From Sulfuritalea sp. (GTDB lineage: Bacteria > Pseudomonadota > Gammaproteobacteria > Burkholderiales > Rhodocyclaceae): a stretch of DNA of 64,000 nt. The stretch spans positions 1-64,000 of the forward strand of contig JAUSCI010000054.1 in NCBI GenBank assembly GCA_030651305.1. Direction: 5' to 3'. The notes beneath the pieces are model-generated. The model ran no database searches. It was not told the origin of the DNA and saw only the letters and a program-made list of their open reading frames with translations. The position numbers and the translations under genes were made by a program. Of the stretch, positions 54,609-64,000 are shown one piece after another (within the stretch, counting starts at the first letter, position 1; each line of letters starts with the position of its first letter).

Positions 54609-55352
54609 TCAGCGACCGGAAAGCTTATCGGCCTCGGCCTGGGCTTTCTTGAAGTCGAGCTTGCCTTCGTAGATGGCGCGACCGGTGATGGCGGCCGAAA
54701 TGCCCTCGCCCTGCACCGCGCAAAGCGCCTTTACGTCCTTCATGCAGGCAATGCCGCCGCTGGCGATCACTGGAATGCGCAGCGCCTGCGCCAGTTTCAC
54801 CGTCGCCTCGACGTTCACCCCGGAGAGCATGCCGTCACGGCCGATGTCGGTATAGATCACCGCCTCGACGCCATAGTCCTCGAATTTCTTTGCCAGATCG
54901 ACGACATCGTGGCCTGTCATCTTCGACCAGCCATCGACCGCGACCTTGCCGTCCCTGGCATCGAGGCCGACGATGACGTGGCCTGGAAACGCGCCGCAGG
55001 CATCATGCAAAAAGCCGGGGTTCTTCACCGCGGCGGTGCCGATGATGACGTAGCCAATGCCATCATCGAGACAGCGCTCGATGGTATCCAGATCGCGAAT
55101 TCCGCCGCCCAGTTGCACGGGAATCTCGTCGCCGACTTCCTTGAGAATGGCCTTGATCGCAGCTTCATTCTTCGGCTTGCCGGCAAAGGCGCCATTGAGG
55201 TCGACCAGATGCAGGCGGCGCGCACCTTGTTCTATCCAGTGTCGGGCCATGGCCGCCGGGTCTTCGGAAAATACCGTGGCGTCATCCATTGCGCCCTGCT
55301 TGAGGCGAACGCAGTGACCGTCCTTGAGATCAATCGCGGGTATCAGCAGCAT
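54609..55352 (-). CDS. hisA: ProFAR isomerase
   Basis: HisA of 247 residues, a TIM barrel related to HisF. Catalytic Asp8 ([15 protein letters not shown]) and the second Asp in [14 protein letters not shown] are present, as are the phosphate sites QLGGGIRD and [11 protein letters not shown]. It isomerises ProFAR to PRFAR. Confidence 0.97.
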   Translation of the reverse strand: MLLIPAIDLKDGHCVRLKQGAMDDATVFSEDPAAMARHWIEQGARRLHLVDLNGAFAGKPKNEAAIKAILKEVGDEIPVQLGGGIRDLDTIERCLDDGIGYVIIGTAAVKNPGFLHDACGAFPGHVIVGLDARDGKVAVDGWSKMTGHDVVDLAKKFEDYGVEAVIYTDIGRDGMLSGVNVEATVKLAQALRIPVIASGGIACMKDVKALCAVQGEGISAAITGRAIYEGKLDFKKAQAEADKLSGR

Positions 55353-55394
55353 AGTGGGATGTGGAGATCAAGAGGTGCCTGGGAGGTGGTTGGA

Positions 55395-56033
<639 letters not shown>

Positions 56034-56040
56034 GGAAGGG

Positions 56041-56628
56041 TCAGAGCGTGCCCTTCGTCGATGGAATGGCCCCGGCCGCACGCGAATCGGCTTCCACCGC
56101 CATGCGCAGCGCCCGGGCAAAGGCCTTGAACACGGTCTCGGCCTGATGGTGAGAGTTGTCACCACGCAAGGCGTCGATATGTACCGTAATCCCAGCATGA
56201 TTCACCAGTCCCTGAAAGAACTCGCGCACCAGATCGACATCGAACTCGCCGATGTTGGCCCGCGTGAAAGGCACGTTGAAGACCAGCCCCGGTCGCCCGG
56301 ACAGATCGACCACCACTCGCGACAAGGCTTCGTCGAGCGGCACATAGGCATGCCCGTAACGACGCAAACCTTTCTTGTCGCCCAGCGCCTTGGCCAAAGC
56401 CTGACCGATCGTGATGCCGACATCCTCGATGGTGTGATGGGCGTCAATGTGCAGATCGCCCTTGGCCTCGACCGTCAAATCGATCATGCCGTGGCGCGCG
56501 ACCTGGTCCAGCATGTGGTCGAAGAAACCTATGCCGGTGACGAGCTTGGAGGCTCCCGTGCCGTCCAGATCGAGGGCGACACGGATCTTTGTTTCGAGGG
56601 TATTGCGTGTGATTTCAGCTCGCCGCAT
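56041..56628 (-). CDS. hisB: Imidazoleglycerol-phosphate dehydratase
   Basis: Monofunctional HisB dehydratase of 195 residues. Mn-binding HxxxH-type motifs are [24 protein letters not shown] and [12 protein letters not shown]. The start at 56628 ([10 protein letters not shown]) fits the family. It is divergent from hisC with a 113-nt gap; the promoter for hisBHAFE and the genes beyond should be here. Confidence 0.96.
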   Translation of the reverse strand: MRRAEITRNTLETKIRVALDLDGTGASKLVTGIGFFDHMLDQVARHGMIDLTVEAKGDLHIDAHHTIEDVGITIGQALAKALGDKKGLRRYGHAYVPLDEALSRVVVDLSGRPGLVFNVPFTRANIGEFDVDLVREFFQGLVNHAGITVHIDALRGDNSHHQAETVFKAFARALRMAVEADSRAAGAIPSTKGTL

Positions 56629-56741
56629 GGCAGTCTTGATCAAGCAAAGGGGTGAGGACTGCATGATACCATCGGCGTAGCAGGCTGCACGCAAGGCCTG
56701 AACGCCCACCAACACTGCCGCACCTATCATTCTTGCCAGCC

Positions 56742-57803
56742 ATGAGCCGTTTCTGGAGCGATGTCGTCAAGGGGCTCAAGCCCTATGTGCCGGGTGAGCA
56801 ACCGAAGCTCGCCAACCTGGTGAAACTCAACACCAACGAAAACCCCTACGGGCCTTCGCCGCGTGTGCTGGAAGCGATCCGCGAAGCCACAGCGGAGTCG
56901 CTGAAGCTTTATCCCGACCCGAATGCCGAGCAGCTCAAGCTCGCGATAGCCAACTATCACGGCATCGAGGCGCGCAATGTCTTCGTCGGCAACGGCTCGG
57001 ATGAAGTTCTGGCGCACATCTTCCTCGGCCTGCTGAAACAAGCGCGGCCGATCCTGTTCCCCGATATCACCTACAGCTTTTATCCGGTGTATTGCGGGCT
57101 GTACCAGGTCGAATTCGAAACCATCGCGCTGGCCGACGATTTTTCGATTCGGGTCAACGACTACGCGAGGCCGAACGGCGGCATCATTTTTCCGAACCCG
57201 AACGCGCCGACTGGCTGTCTGGTGCCTCTGGCCGATATCGAAGCTTTATTGAAATCCAACCGCGACTCGGTCGTGGCGATTGACGAGGCCTATGTCGATT
57301 TCGGTGGCGAAAGCGCGATACCGCTGATCGCCCAGTACCCGAATCTGCTGGTGGTGCAGACGCTCTCCAAGTCGCGCTCGCTGGCCGGGCTGCGCGTCGG
57401 CTTCGCCGTCGGCCATGTCGATCTGATCGAGGCGCTGGAGCGAGTCAAGAACAGCTTCAATTCCTATCCACTGGACCGGCTGGCAATCGCCGGGGCGGTC
57501 GCTGCGTATGAAGACCGCGAATACTTCGAGCAGACCTGCAAGGCCGTCATCGCCTCACGCAAAAAGCTGGTCGGCGAATTGAAGGCGCTCGGCTTCGAAG
57601 TGCTGCCCTCGGCCGCCAATTTCATTTTCGTCCGCCATCCGCAGCACGATGCCCAAGAGTCGGCGCTGGCGCTACGGCAACGCAGCATCATCGTGCGCCA
57701 TTTCAAGCTGCCGCGCATCGAGCAGTTCCTGCGGATTACGGTCGGCACCGATGAACAATGTGAGGCGTTGGTCGCCGCACTGAAGGAAATGTTCGGATCT
57801 TGA
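56742..57803 (+). CDS. hisC: Histidinol-phosphate aminotransferase (inverted relative to his genes)
   Basis: PLP-dependent aminotransferase of 353 residues: [13 protein letters not shown] at the N terminus, [26 protein letters not shown] and the PLP-binding Lys in [14 protein letters not shown]. It is on the plus strand while all other his genes here are on the minus strand, so it is convergent with hisD (16-nt gap) and divergent from hisB. The ATG at 56742 is chosen over a TTG 9 nt earlier. Confidence 0.96.
   Translation: MSRFWSDVVKGLKPYVPGEQPKLANLVKLNTNENPYGPSPRVLEAIREATAESLKLYPDPNAEQLKLAIANYHGIEARNVFVGNGSDEVLAHIFLGLLKQARPILFPDITYSFYPVYCGLYQVEFETIALADDFSIRVNDYARPNGGIIFPNPNAPTGCLVPLADIEALLKSNRDSVVAIDEAYVDFGGESAIPLIAQYPNLLVVQTLSKSRSLAGLRVGFAVGHVDLIEALERVKNSFNSYPLDRLAIAGAVAAYEDREYFEQTCKAVIASRKKLVGELKALGFEVLPSAANFIFVRHPQHDAQESALALRQRSIIVRHFKLPRIEQFLRITVGTDEQCEALVAALKEMFGS
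57654..57678 (-). repeat. 25-bp dispersed sequence, copy k (antisense in hisC)
   Basis: 24 of 25 matches on the minus strand. hisC reads the opposite strand here (QESALALRQ), a different peptide from every other copy. Confidence 0.78.
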
Positions 57804-57819
57804 TCCGCAGTTCTGCCGA

Positions 57820-59115
57820 TTAGGGCTTGATGCGCAACTCCGCTGCGCGGGCATGGGCGGTCAGCCCTTCGCCATGCGCCAGGGTCGCGGCGATCGGCCC
57901 CAGTGTCTGCGCTCCGGCCTGCGATACCTCGATCAGACTGGTGCGCTTCTGAAAGTCATAGACGCCGAGCGGCGACGAAAAGCGCGCACTGCGGGAAGTC
58001 GGCAGCACGTGGTTGGGACCGGCGCTGTAGTCGCCGAGCGACTCCGATGTGTAGTGCCCGAGGAAGATCGCGCCGGCGTGGCGAATCTTGTCCACCAGCG
58101 GCGCTGGGTCGGCAACGGCTAGTTCGAGATGTTCCGGTGCAATGCGGTTAGCCAGTGCGCAAGCTTCTTCGAGATCGGCTACATGAATCAGCGCGCCCCG
58201 CCCATTGAGCGAGGCGGCGATCACCTCGCGACGCGGCATGGTCGGCAGCAGTCGTTCAACACTGGCGGCGACGCGCGCGATGAAATCGGCATCGGGGCTG
58301 AGCAGGATCGATTGTGCCAGTTCGTCATGTTCGGCCTGGGCGAACAGGTCGATGGCGACCCAGTCCGGATTGGCCGCGGCATCGGCGATGATCAGCACTT
58401 CGGACGGCCCGGCCACCATGTCGATGCCGACGGTGCCGAAGACGCGGCGCTTGGCCGCCGCCACGTAGGCATTGCCGGGGCCGACAATCTTGTCCACCTG
58501 CGGCATGGTCTGCGTGCCGTAGGCCAGTGCCGCCACAGCCTGAGCGCCGCCGAGGGTGAACACGCGATCGACGCCGACCAGACTGGCCGCGGCCAGCACC
58601 AGCGCATTCTTCTCGCCGCGCGGGGTGGGCACCACCATGATCAGTTCGCCGACCCCCGCCACCTTGGCCGGCAGCGCATTCATCAACACCGAACTCGGGT
58701 AGGCCGCCTTGCCGCCCGGCACGTAGAGCCCGACCCGGTCCAGCGGCGTGATCTTCTGCCCGAGCCGGGTGCCATCGGCTTCGGTGAAACTCCACGATTC
58801 GAGCTTCTGCCGCTCATGATAGGAAGTCACCCGCTGCGCCGCAGCTTCTAGCGCGGACCGCTGGGCGCTTGGGAGACTGTCGAGGGCGTGCCGGAGTTGA
58901 CTCCTCGGCAGTTCGAGTTCGGCCATGCTGTTGACATTGAGCTGGTCGAAGCGACGGGTGTACTCAAGCACCGCGACATCGCCTTCGGCGCGGACTCGTT
59001 TCAGGATTTCGGCGACGGTCTGTTCGATGGCATCGTCAGTTGAACCATCGAAGTGCAGCAGCGCGTCGAGCGTGGCGAGAAAGCCGGGGGCCGTGGTCGA
59101 CAGACGGCGAATCAT
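57820..59115 (-). CDS. hisD: Histidinol dehydrogenase
   Basis: HisD of 431 residues, catalysing the last two steps of histidine synthesis with NAD and zinc. [42 protein letters not shown] and [12 protein letters not shown] are family hallmarks, the last with Zn/catalytic residues. It overlaps hisG by ATGA. Confidence 0.97.
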   Translation of the reverse strand: MIRRLSTTAPGFLATLDALLHFDGSTDDAIEQTVAEILKRVRAEGDVAVLEYTRRFDQLNVNSMAELELPRSQLRHALDSLPSAQRSALEAAAQRVTSYHERQKLESWSFTEADGTRLGQKITPLDRVGLYVPGGKAAYPSSVLMNALPAKVAGVGELIMVVPTPRGEKNALVLAAASLVGVDRVFTLGGAQAVAALAYGTQTMPQVDKIVGPGNAYVAAAKRRVFGTVGIDMVAGPSEVLIIADAAANPDWVAIDLFAQAEHDELAQSILLSPDADFIARVAASVERLLPTMPRREVIAASLNGRGALIHVADLEEACALANRIAPEHLELAVADPAPLVDKIRHAGAIFLGHYTSESLGDYSAGPNHVLPTSRSARFSSPLGVYDFQKRTSLIEVSQAGAQTLGPIAATLAHGEGLTAHARAAELRIKP

Positions 59116-59753
59116 TTGATTGCCGCTTCGATGGCGGCGATGACCGGTTGCAACAGTTCGCGCTTCATTTTGAGCGCCGCCTGATTGACCACCAGGCGCG
59201 ACGAAATGCTCATGATCTCCTCGACCTCCACCAGATTGTTGGCCTTCAGCGTACTGCCACTGGAAACCAGATCGACAATCGCCTCGGCCAGCCCCGCCAG
59301 CGGCGCCAGTTCCATCGAGCCGTAGAGCTTGATCAGGTCTACATGGACGCCCTTCGCGGCAAAGTGTTCACGCGCGACGGCAATGTACTTGGTGGCGATG
59401 CGCAAGCGCGCACCGCGCCGGACGGCAGCGGCATAGTCGAACCCTGCAGGGACCGCAACGCACATGCGGCATTTGGCGATGTTAAGGTCCAGCGGCTGGT
59501 ACAGCCCGACCCCGCCGTGCTCCAGCAGAACGTCCTTGCCGGCGATGCCCAGATCGGCCGCGCCGTATTGCACGTAGGTCGGCACATCCGAGGCCCGCAC
59601 GATGACCACGCGCACGTCATCGCGATTGGTGCCGATGATCAGTTTGCGCGACTTCTCGGGATCCTCGGCCGGCACTATTCCCGCCGCCGCCAGCAGGGGC
59701 AGGGTTTCTTCGAAGATGCGGCCCTTGGAAAGGGCGATGGTGATTCCGCTCAT
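59112..59753 (-). CDS. hisG: ATP phosphoribosyltransferase, short form
   Basis: HisG of 213 residues, the short form that lacks the C-terminal regulatory domain and needs HisZ for activity. [31 protein letters not shown] and the PRPP loop [17 protein letters not shown] are visible. hisZ is not in the window, as is usual in betaproteobacteria. It starts the hisGD pair, 76 nt after murA. Confidence 0.96.
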   Translation of the reverse strand: MSGITIALSKGRIFEETLPLLAAAGIVPAEDPEKSRKLIIGTNRDDVRVVIVRASDVPTYVQYGAADLGIAGKDVLLEHGGVGLYQPLDLNIAKCRMCVAVPAGFDYAAAVRRGARLRIATKYIAVAREHFAAKGVHVDLIKLYGSMELAPLAGLAEAIVDLVSSGSTLKANNLVEVEEIMSISSRLVVNQAALKMKRELLQPVIAAIEAAIK

Positions 59754-59796
59754 GCGCTATTCTATTCGAGCAGGCATTGCCCGCGAGCAACCGTCA

Positions 59797-59817
59797 CCCC
59801 CTTCCTCGGGAAGGGGG
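59797..59817. repeat. Perfect 9-bp hairpin between murA and hisG
   Basis: Arms CCCCCTTCC (59797-59805) and GGAAGGGGG (59809-59817) with a 3-nt loop. There is no T-run on either side, so it is not a canonical terminator; it may be a small intergenic repeat or slow transcription from murA into hisGD. Confidence 0.6.
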
Positions 59818-59829
59818 CGGGGGGAAGGC

Positions 59830-61330
<1,501 letters not shown>

Positions 61331-61352
61331 GTGTAACTCCTTAGCTTCTATT

Positions 61353-62111
61353 TCAGGCGCGCAGCTTGTAGCCGCTTTTCAGCAGGTTCAGGGTGAGTAC
61401 CGTCAGCACGGCAAGGCAGGTGCCGACAACGGCAAGACTCAACCATGGCGATGCATCGGAGACGCCGAAGAAACCGTGGCGAAAACCGTCGATCATGTAG
61501 AAAACCGGATTCCAGTGCGACACCTGCTGCCAGAAGGGCGGCAGCGAATTGATGGAGTAAAACACGCCGGATAGAAAAGTCAGCGGCATGATCAAGAAGT
61601 TCTGGAAGGCGGCGAGTTGATCGAACTTGTCGGCCCAGATTCCGGCGATCACGCCGAGGCTGCCGAGGATCGCCCCGCCCATCAGGGCGAAGACGAGAAT
61701 CCACCCCGGTTCGGCAAACGTCAGCGGCGCAAACCAGAAGGTGGCAAACAATACGCCCGCTCCCACCACCAGGCCCCGCACCACAGATGCCAGCACATAG
61801 GCGGCAAAGAACTCCAGATAGGAAATCGGCGGCAACAGGACGAAAACAATGTTTCCCGTCACCTTGGACTGAATCAGCGATGACGAGGAATTGGCAAAGG
61901 CGTTTTGCAGCACCGACATCATCACCAGCCCCGGAATCAGGAATGCCGTGTAGATAACGCCGTGCACCTTCACGTGCCCTTCCATGACATGGGAAAAGAT
62001 CAGCAAGTAGAGCAGCGCGGTGAGTACCGGCGCCCCGACTGTCTGCGACCCCACTTTCCAGAAGCGCAGCACTTCCTTGTAGAGGAGGGTGGAAAAGCCG
62101 CCGTAGCGCAT
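61353..62111 (-). CDS. ABC-2 type exporter permease (YadH-like)
   Basis: Membrane protein of 252 residues with six helices of the ABC-2 family. LQNAFANSSSSLIQSKVTGNI and the end segment FLSGVFYSINSLPPFWQQVSHWNP are typical of YadH/NodJ-type permeases. It pairs with the ATPase just upstream (1-nt gap). The substrate is unknown; it lies in the conserved mla-bolA-murA block. Confidence 0.92.
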   Translation of the reverse strand: MRYGGFSTLLYKEVLRFWKVGSQTVGAPVLTALLYLLIFSHVMEGHVKVHGVIYTAFLIPGLVMMSVLQNAFANSSSSLIQSKVTGNIVFVLLPPISYLEFFAAYVLASVVRGLVVGAGVLFATFWFAPLTFAEPGWILVFALMGGAILGSLGVIAGIWADKFDQLAAFQNFLIMPLTFLSGVFYSINSLPPFWQQVSHWNPVFYMIDGFRHGFFGVSDASPWLSLAVVGTCLAVLTVLTLNLLKSGYKLRA

Positions 62112-62112
62112 C

Positions 62113-63024
62113 TCAGTTCAACTGCCCCCGTGGCTGCCCTTGCATGACGCGGACGAAAACCTCTTCCAGATCCGGCTTGCCGATCTCGAGATCATCTATC
62201 CTGCAACCGGCCGCGCGTATCCTTGCCAGCAGCGGCTCGACTTCGTCAAAACCGTCAAAGGGCAAAGACCACCAGCCGCCGTTCTTCGTGCCTTCACGGG
62301 TGAGTTCCACCGGCATCACGCCGTTGGTGCGCAAGCGCAGGCTATGTACGGAGAAACGGCGCAGCAGGTTCGCCGTGGTGTCCAGGGCGACCACGCGACC
62401 GGCCTGCAGCATGGCTATGCGAGTACACAGGTTCTCGGCCTCCTCCAGGTAATGCGTGGTCAGCACAATGGTGTGTCCCGCCTCGTTCAAGCGCCGGATG
62501 AAATGCCACAAGGTCTGCCGCAACTCGACATCGACGCCGGCAGTCGGCTCGTCGAGCACGATCACCGGCGGACGATGTACCAGGGCCTGGGCGACCAGCA
62601 CGCGGCGCTTCATGCCACCGGAAAGCATGCGCATGTTGGCATTTGCCTTGGACGCAAGGCCCAGATTTTCGAGGATCTCGTCTATCCATGCGTCATTGTC
62701 GCCCATGTCGAAGTAGCCCGACTGGATCCGCAGCGACTCGCGCACCGTGAAAAATGGATCGAAAACCAGTTCCTGCGGCACAACCCCCAGATGGCGGCGC
62801 GCCGCGCGATAGTCCGACTGAACATCGTGACCCATCACGCTCAGGCTGCCGGCATCGGCACGAACCAGTCCCGCCAGCGCGGAAATCAGCGTTGTCTTGC
62901 CGGCACCGTTGGGACCCAGCAGGCCGAAGAACTCTCCCCGCTGCACCTCAAGATCGATCCCGTCCAGTGCCTGGACATTACCAAAGCACTTGGAGACCTG
63001 CTGAATGCGGATCGCGGCGGACAT
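62113..63024 (-). CDS. ABC-2 type exporter ATPase (YadG-like)
   Basis: ABC ATPase of about 303 residues: Walker A GPNGAGKTTLISALAG, signature LSGGMKRRVLVAQAL, Walker B PVIVLDEPTAGVD. It energises the permease that follows. ATG 63024 is used; a TTG at 63048 overlapping the mlaB stop would add eight residues. Confidence 0.93.
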   Translation of the reverse strand: MSAAIRIQQVSKCFGNVQALDGIDLEVQRGEFFGLLGPNGAGKTTLISALAGLVRADAGSLSVMGHDVQSDYRAARRHLGVVPQELVFDPFFTVRESLRIQSGYFDMGDNDAWIDEILENLGLASKANANMRMLSGGMKRRVLVAQALVHRPPVIVLDEPTAGVDVELRQTLWHFIRRLNEAGHTIVLTTHYLEEAENLCTRIAMLQAGRVVALDTTANLLRRFSVHSLRLRTNGVMPVELTREGTKNGGWWSLPFDGFDEVEPLLARIRAAGCRIDDLEIGKPDLEEVFVRVMQGQPRGQLN

Positions 63025-63044
63025 GACCAACCCGAAGGCTGCGG

Positions 63045-63326
63045 TCAATGCGACGGAAGAAGATCAGCGACGCCGTATACGGCGGCGAGGCTCTGCAGAT
63101 TCTGCGGCAGGTTCAGAAAGCGCAAGGTTTTCCCACCGGCGGTTGCCGCTCGCATCCAGCCAAAAACCACGGCCAGGCAGGAGGAGTCCATGTCGGTCAC
63201 CGCAGCGAGATCGAACGCCGAGGCATTGGCCGCAATCGCTGCTTCGCCTTCGGCAAGCAATGTGGCAGCGCCCGACATGATCATCGGACCCGATACCTCG
63301 ACGCAATCACCGGCGATACGAATCAT
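63045..63326 (-). CDS. mlaB: STAS-domain protein MlaB
   Basis: STAS protein of 93 residues, cytosolic partner of the MlaF ATPase in the phospholipid transport system that keeps outer-membrane asymmetry. TDMDSSCLAVVFGWMRAA holds the Ser typical of STAS domains. It overlaps mlaC by ATGA; mlaF, mlaE and mlaD are presumably beyond the window edge. Confidence 0.88.
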   Translation of the reverse strand: MIRIAGDCVEVSGPMIMSGAATLLAEGEAAIAANASAFDLAAVTDMDSSCLAVVFGWMRAATAGGKTLRFLNLPQNLQSLAAVYGVADLLPSH

Positions 63327-63943
63327 TTCTTTACCGAGGTCGCCTCGCCGGACTTGTTCTTGGCTTGCAGCGATTTGATCAGGCCGTCGATTCCGTTGTT
63401 GCGTACCTCCGCCGCAAATGACTCGCGGTAATTGGTAACGAGGCTGATGCCGCCGACTTCGATATCGTAAACTTTCCAGTCGGCGGCGGACTTTTCAAGG
63501 TAGTAATCCAGTTCGATGTTCTTGCCCGCGCCCGACTGCCTTATTTCGGTGCGGACCCGGGCATCGGTCTCACCCGGCTTGAGCGAGAAAGGCTTGAAAG
63601 CGATGGTCTGATTCTTGTATTCGGTCAGGGCTTTGGAATAGGTCCGCACCAGGAGAACATGAAACTCGTCGGTCAGGATCTTCTGCTGCGCCGCGCTGGC
63701 CTGCCGCCAATCCCGGGCCAATGCCAGTTGGGTCATGCGCGTGAAGTTGAAGTGGCCCAGCACCTTCGACTCGACCAGATCGATGGCTTTCCTGGTGTTG
63801 CCGGACTGTATCTCCTTGTCCTTGCGGACGATCTCGAGTACCTCATTGGTCACCGTCTTGACCAGAACATCGGGGGCGACTTCCTGGGTCATCGCCGTCG
63901 TGGCGATAAGCAGGCCGCTGAAAAATACGAACAGGGATTTCAT
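63323..63943 (-). CDS. mlaC: Periplasmic phospholipid-binding protein MlaC
   Basis: MlaC of 206 residues with a signal peptide (LFVFFSGLLIATTAMTQE). VLGHFNFTRMTQLALARDWRQA and WKVYDIEVGGISLVTNYR are family signatures. It shuttles phospholipids between MlaA and the MlaFEDB complex. AGGA precedes the start within the end of the previous gene. Confidence 0.95.
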   Translation of the reverse strand: MKSLFVFFSGLLIATTAMTQEVAPDVLVKTVTNEVLEIVRKDKEIQSGNTRKAIDLVESKVLGHFNFTRMTQLALARDWRQASAAQQKILTDEFHVLLVRTYSKALTEYKNQTIAFKPFSLKPGETDARVRTEIRQSGAGKNIELDYYLEKSAADWKVYDIEVGGISLVTNYRESFAAEVRNNGIDGLIKSLQAKNKSGEATSVKK

Positions 63944-64000
63944 TCTGGTTTTCCTGAGATTGCTGGTACTGAAGTCGGGATTGGAACAACACTCCCCGGA
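63940..64000 (-). CDS. C-terminal end of the gene before mlaC (partial)
   Basis: Twenty open codons ending in TGA that overlaps the mlaC ATG (ATGA), the same coupling used by the next genes. The tail is Pro/Ser-rich (PTSVPAISGKPE). By usual order this is mlaA or mlaD, but the sequence is too short to tell. Confidence 0.45.
   Translation of the reverse strand, partial: PGSVVPIPTSVPAISGKPE

Overview
The window reads as a GC-rich betaproteobacterial chromosome segment, most like the Rhodocyclales/Sterolibacteriaceae. This is an inference from gene content and order; no search was run. The right end carries the conserved block mla / ABC-2 exporter / bolA / murA / his / HIT / tatABC. The middle carries a two-subunit 2-oxoglutarate:ferredoxin oxidoreductase, a Chromatium-type ferredoxin and an Rnf complex, the equipment used by denitrifying aromatic degraders to make low-potential electrons. 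About 70 protein genes were found. No rRNA, tRNA, CRISPR array, insertion sequence or prophage was seen.

Layout. 1-3.7 kb: FHA protein (cut by the edge), PP2C phosphatase and CHASE2 Ser/Thr kinase, one phospho-signalling operon. 3.9-6.0 kb: sucCD with a clear terminator. 6.3-7.8 kb: glpK. 7.9-13.0 kb: paaY and a flavodoxin diverge from an orphan PaaA-like protein followed by paaG, paaI, paaJ and msrA. 13.0-19.6 kb: maiA, a FimV-like membrane protein, and a five-gene catabolic operon (MBL-fold, FAD monooxygenase, DUF2783, VOC, FAH family) behind a strong promoter. 19.8-25.3 kb: MoxR, DUF58, TgpA-like transglutaminase and an ankyrin protein. 25.3-26.3 kb: TonB-like and CBS proteins. 26.4-36.3 kb: korAB-fdx-apbE-rnfCDGEAB with an FNR-like box upstream. 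36.6-40.6 kb: erythrin, Nif3 family, DegS-like protease, CAP-domain and small secreted proteins. 40.6-51.5 kb: livKGFHM, enoyl-CoA hydratase, acyl-CoA ligase, double hotdog protein and KAS III-like enzyme behind a near-consensus sigma-54 promoter, next to a PAS/sigma-54 activator. 51.5-64 kb: tatABC, HIT, histidine genes (hisC inverted, hisI absent), murA, bolA, ABC-2 exporter, mlaB, mlaC.

How it fits together. KorAB would reduce the ferredoxin, and Rnf would couple ferredoxin to NAD and the membrane ion gradient. The rnf order (C-D-G-E-A-B), the long multi-cluster RnfB and an RnfA with an extra N-terminal domain are unusual for this group. The liv operon would import a carboxylic substrate and activate it to a CoA thioester. 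The paa and FAD-monooxygenase clusters point to aerobic aromatic catabolism as well.

The most unexpected signal is a 25-bp non-palindromic sequence family with twelve copies, eight of them matching at 23-24 of 25 positions or so. They lie in eleven different genes or gene borders, in different reading frames and on both strands. One copy fills the whole gap between two convergent genes. I know of no named element that matches it.
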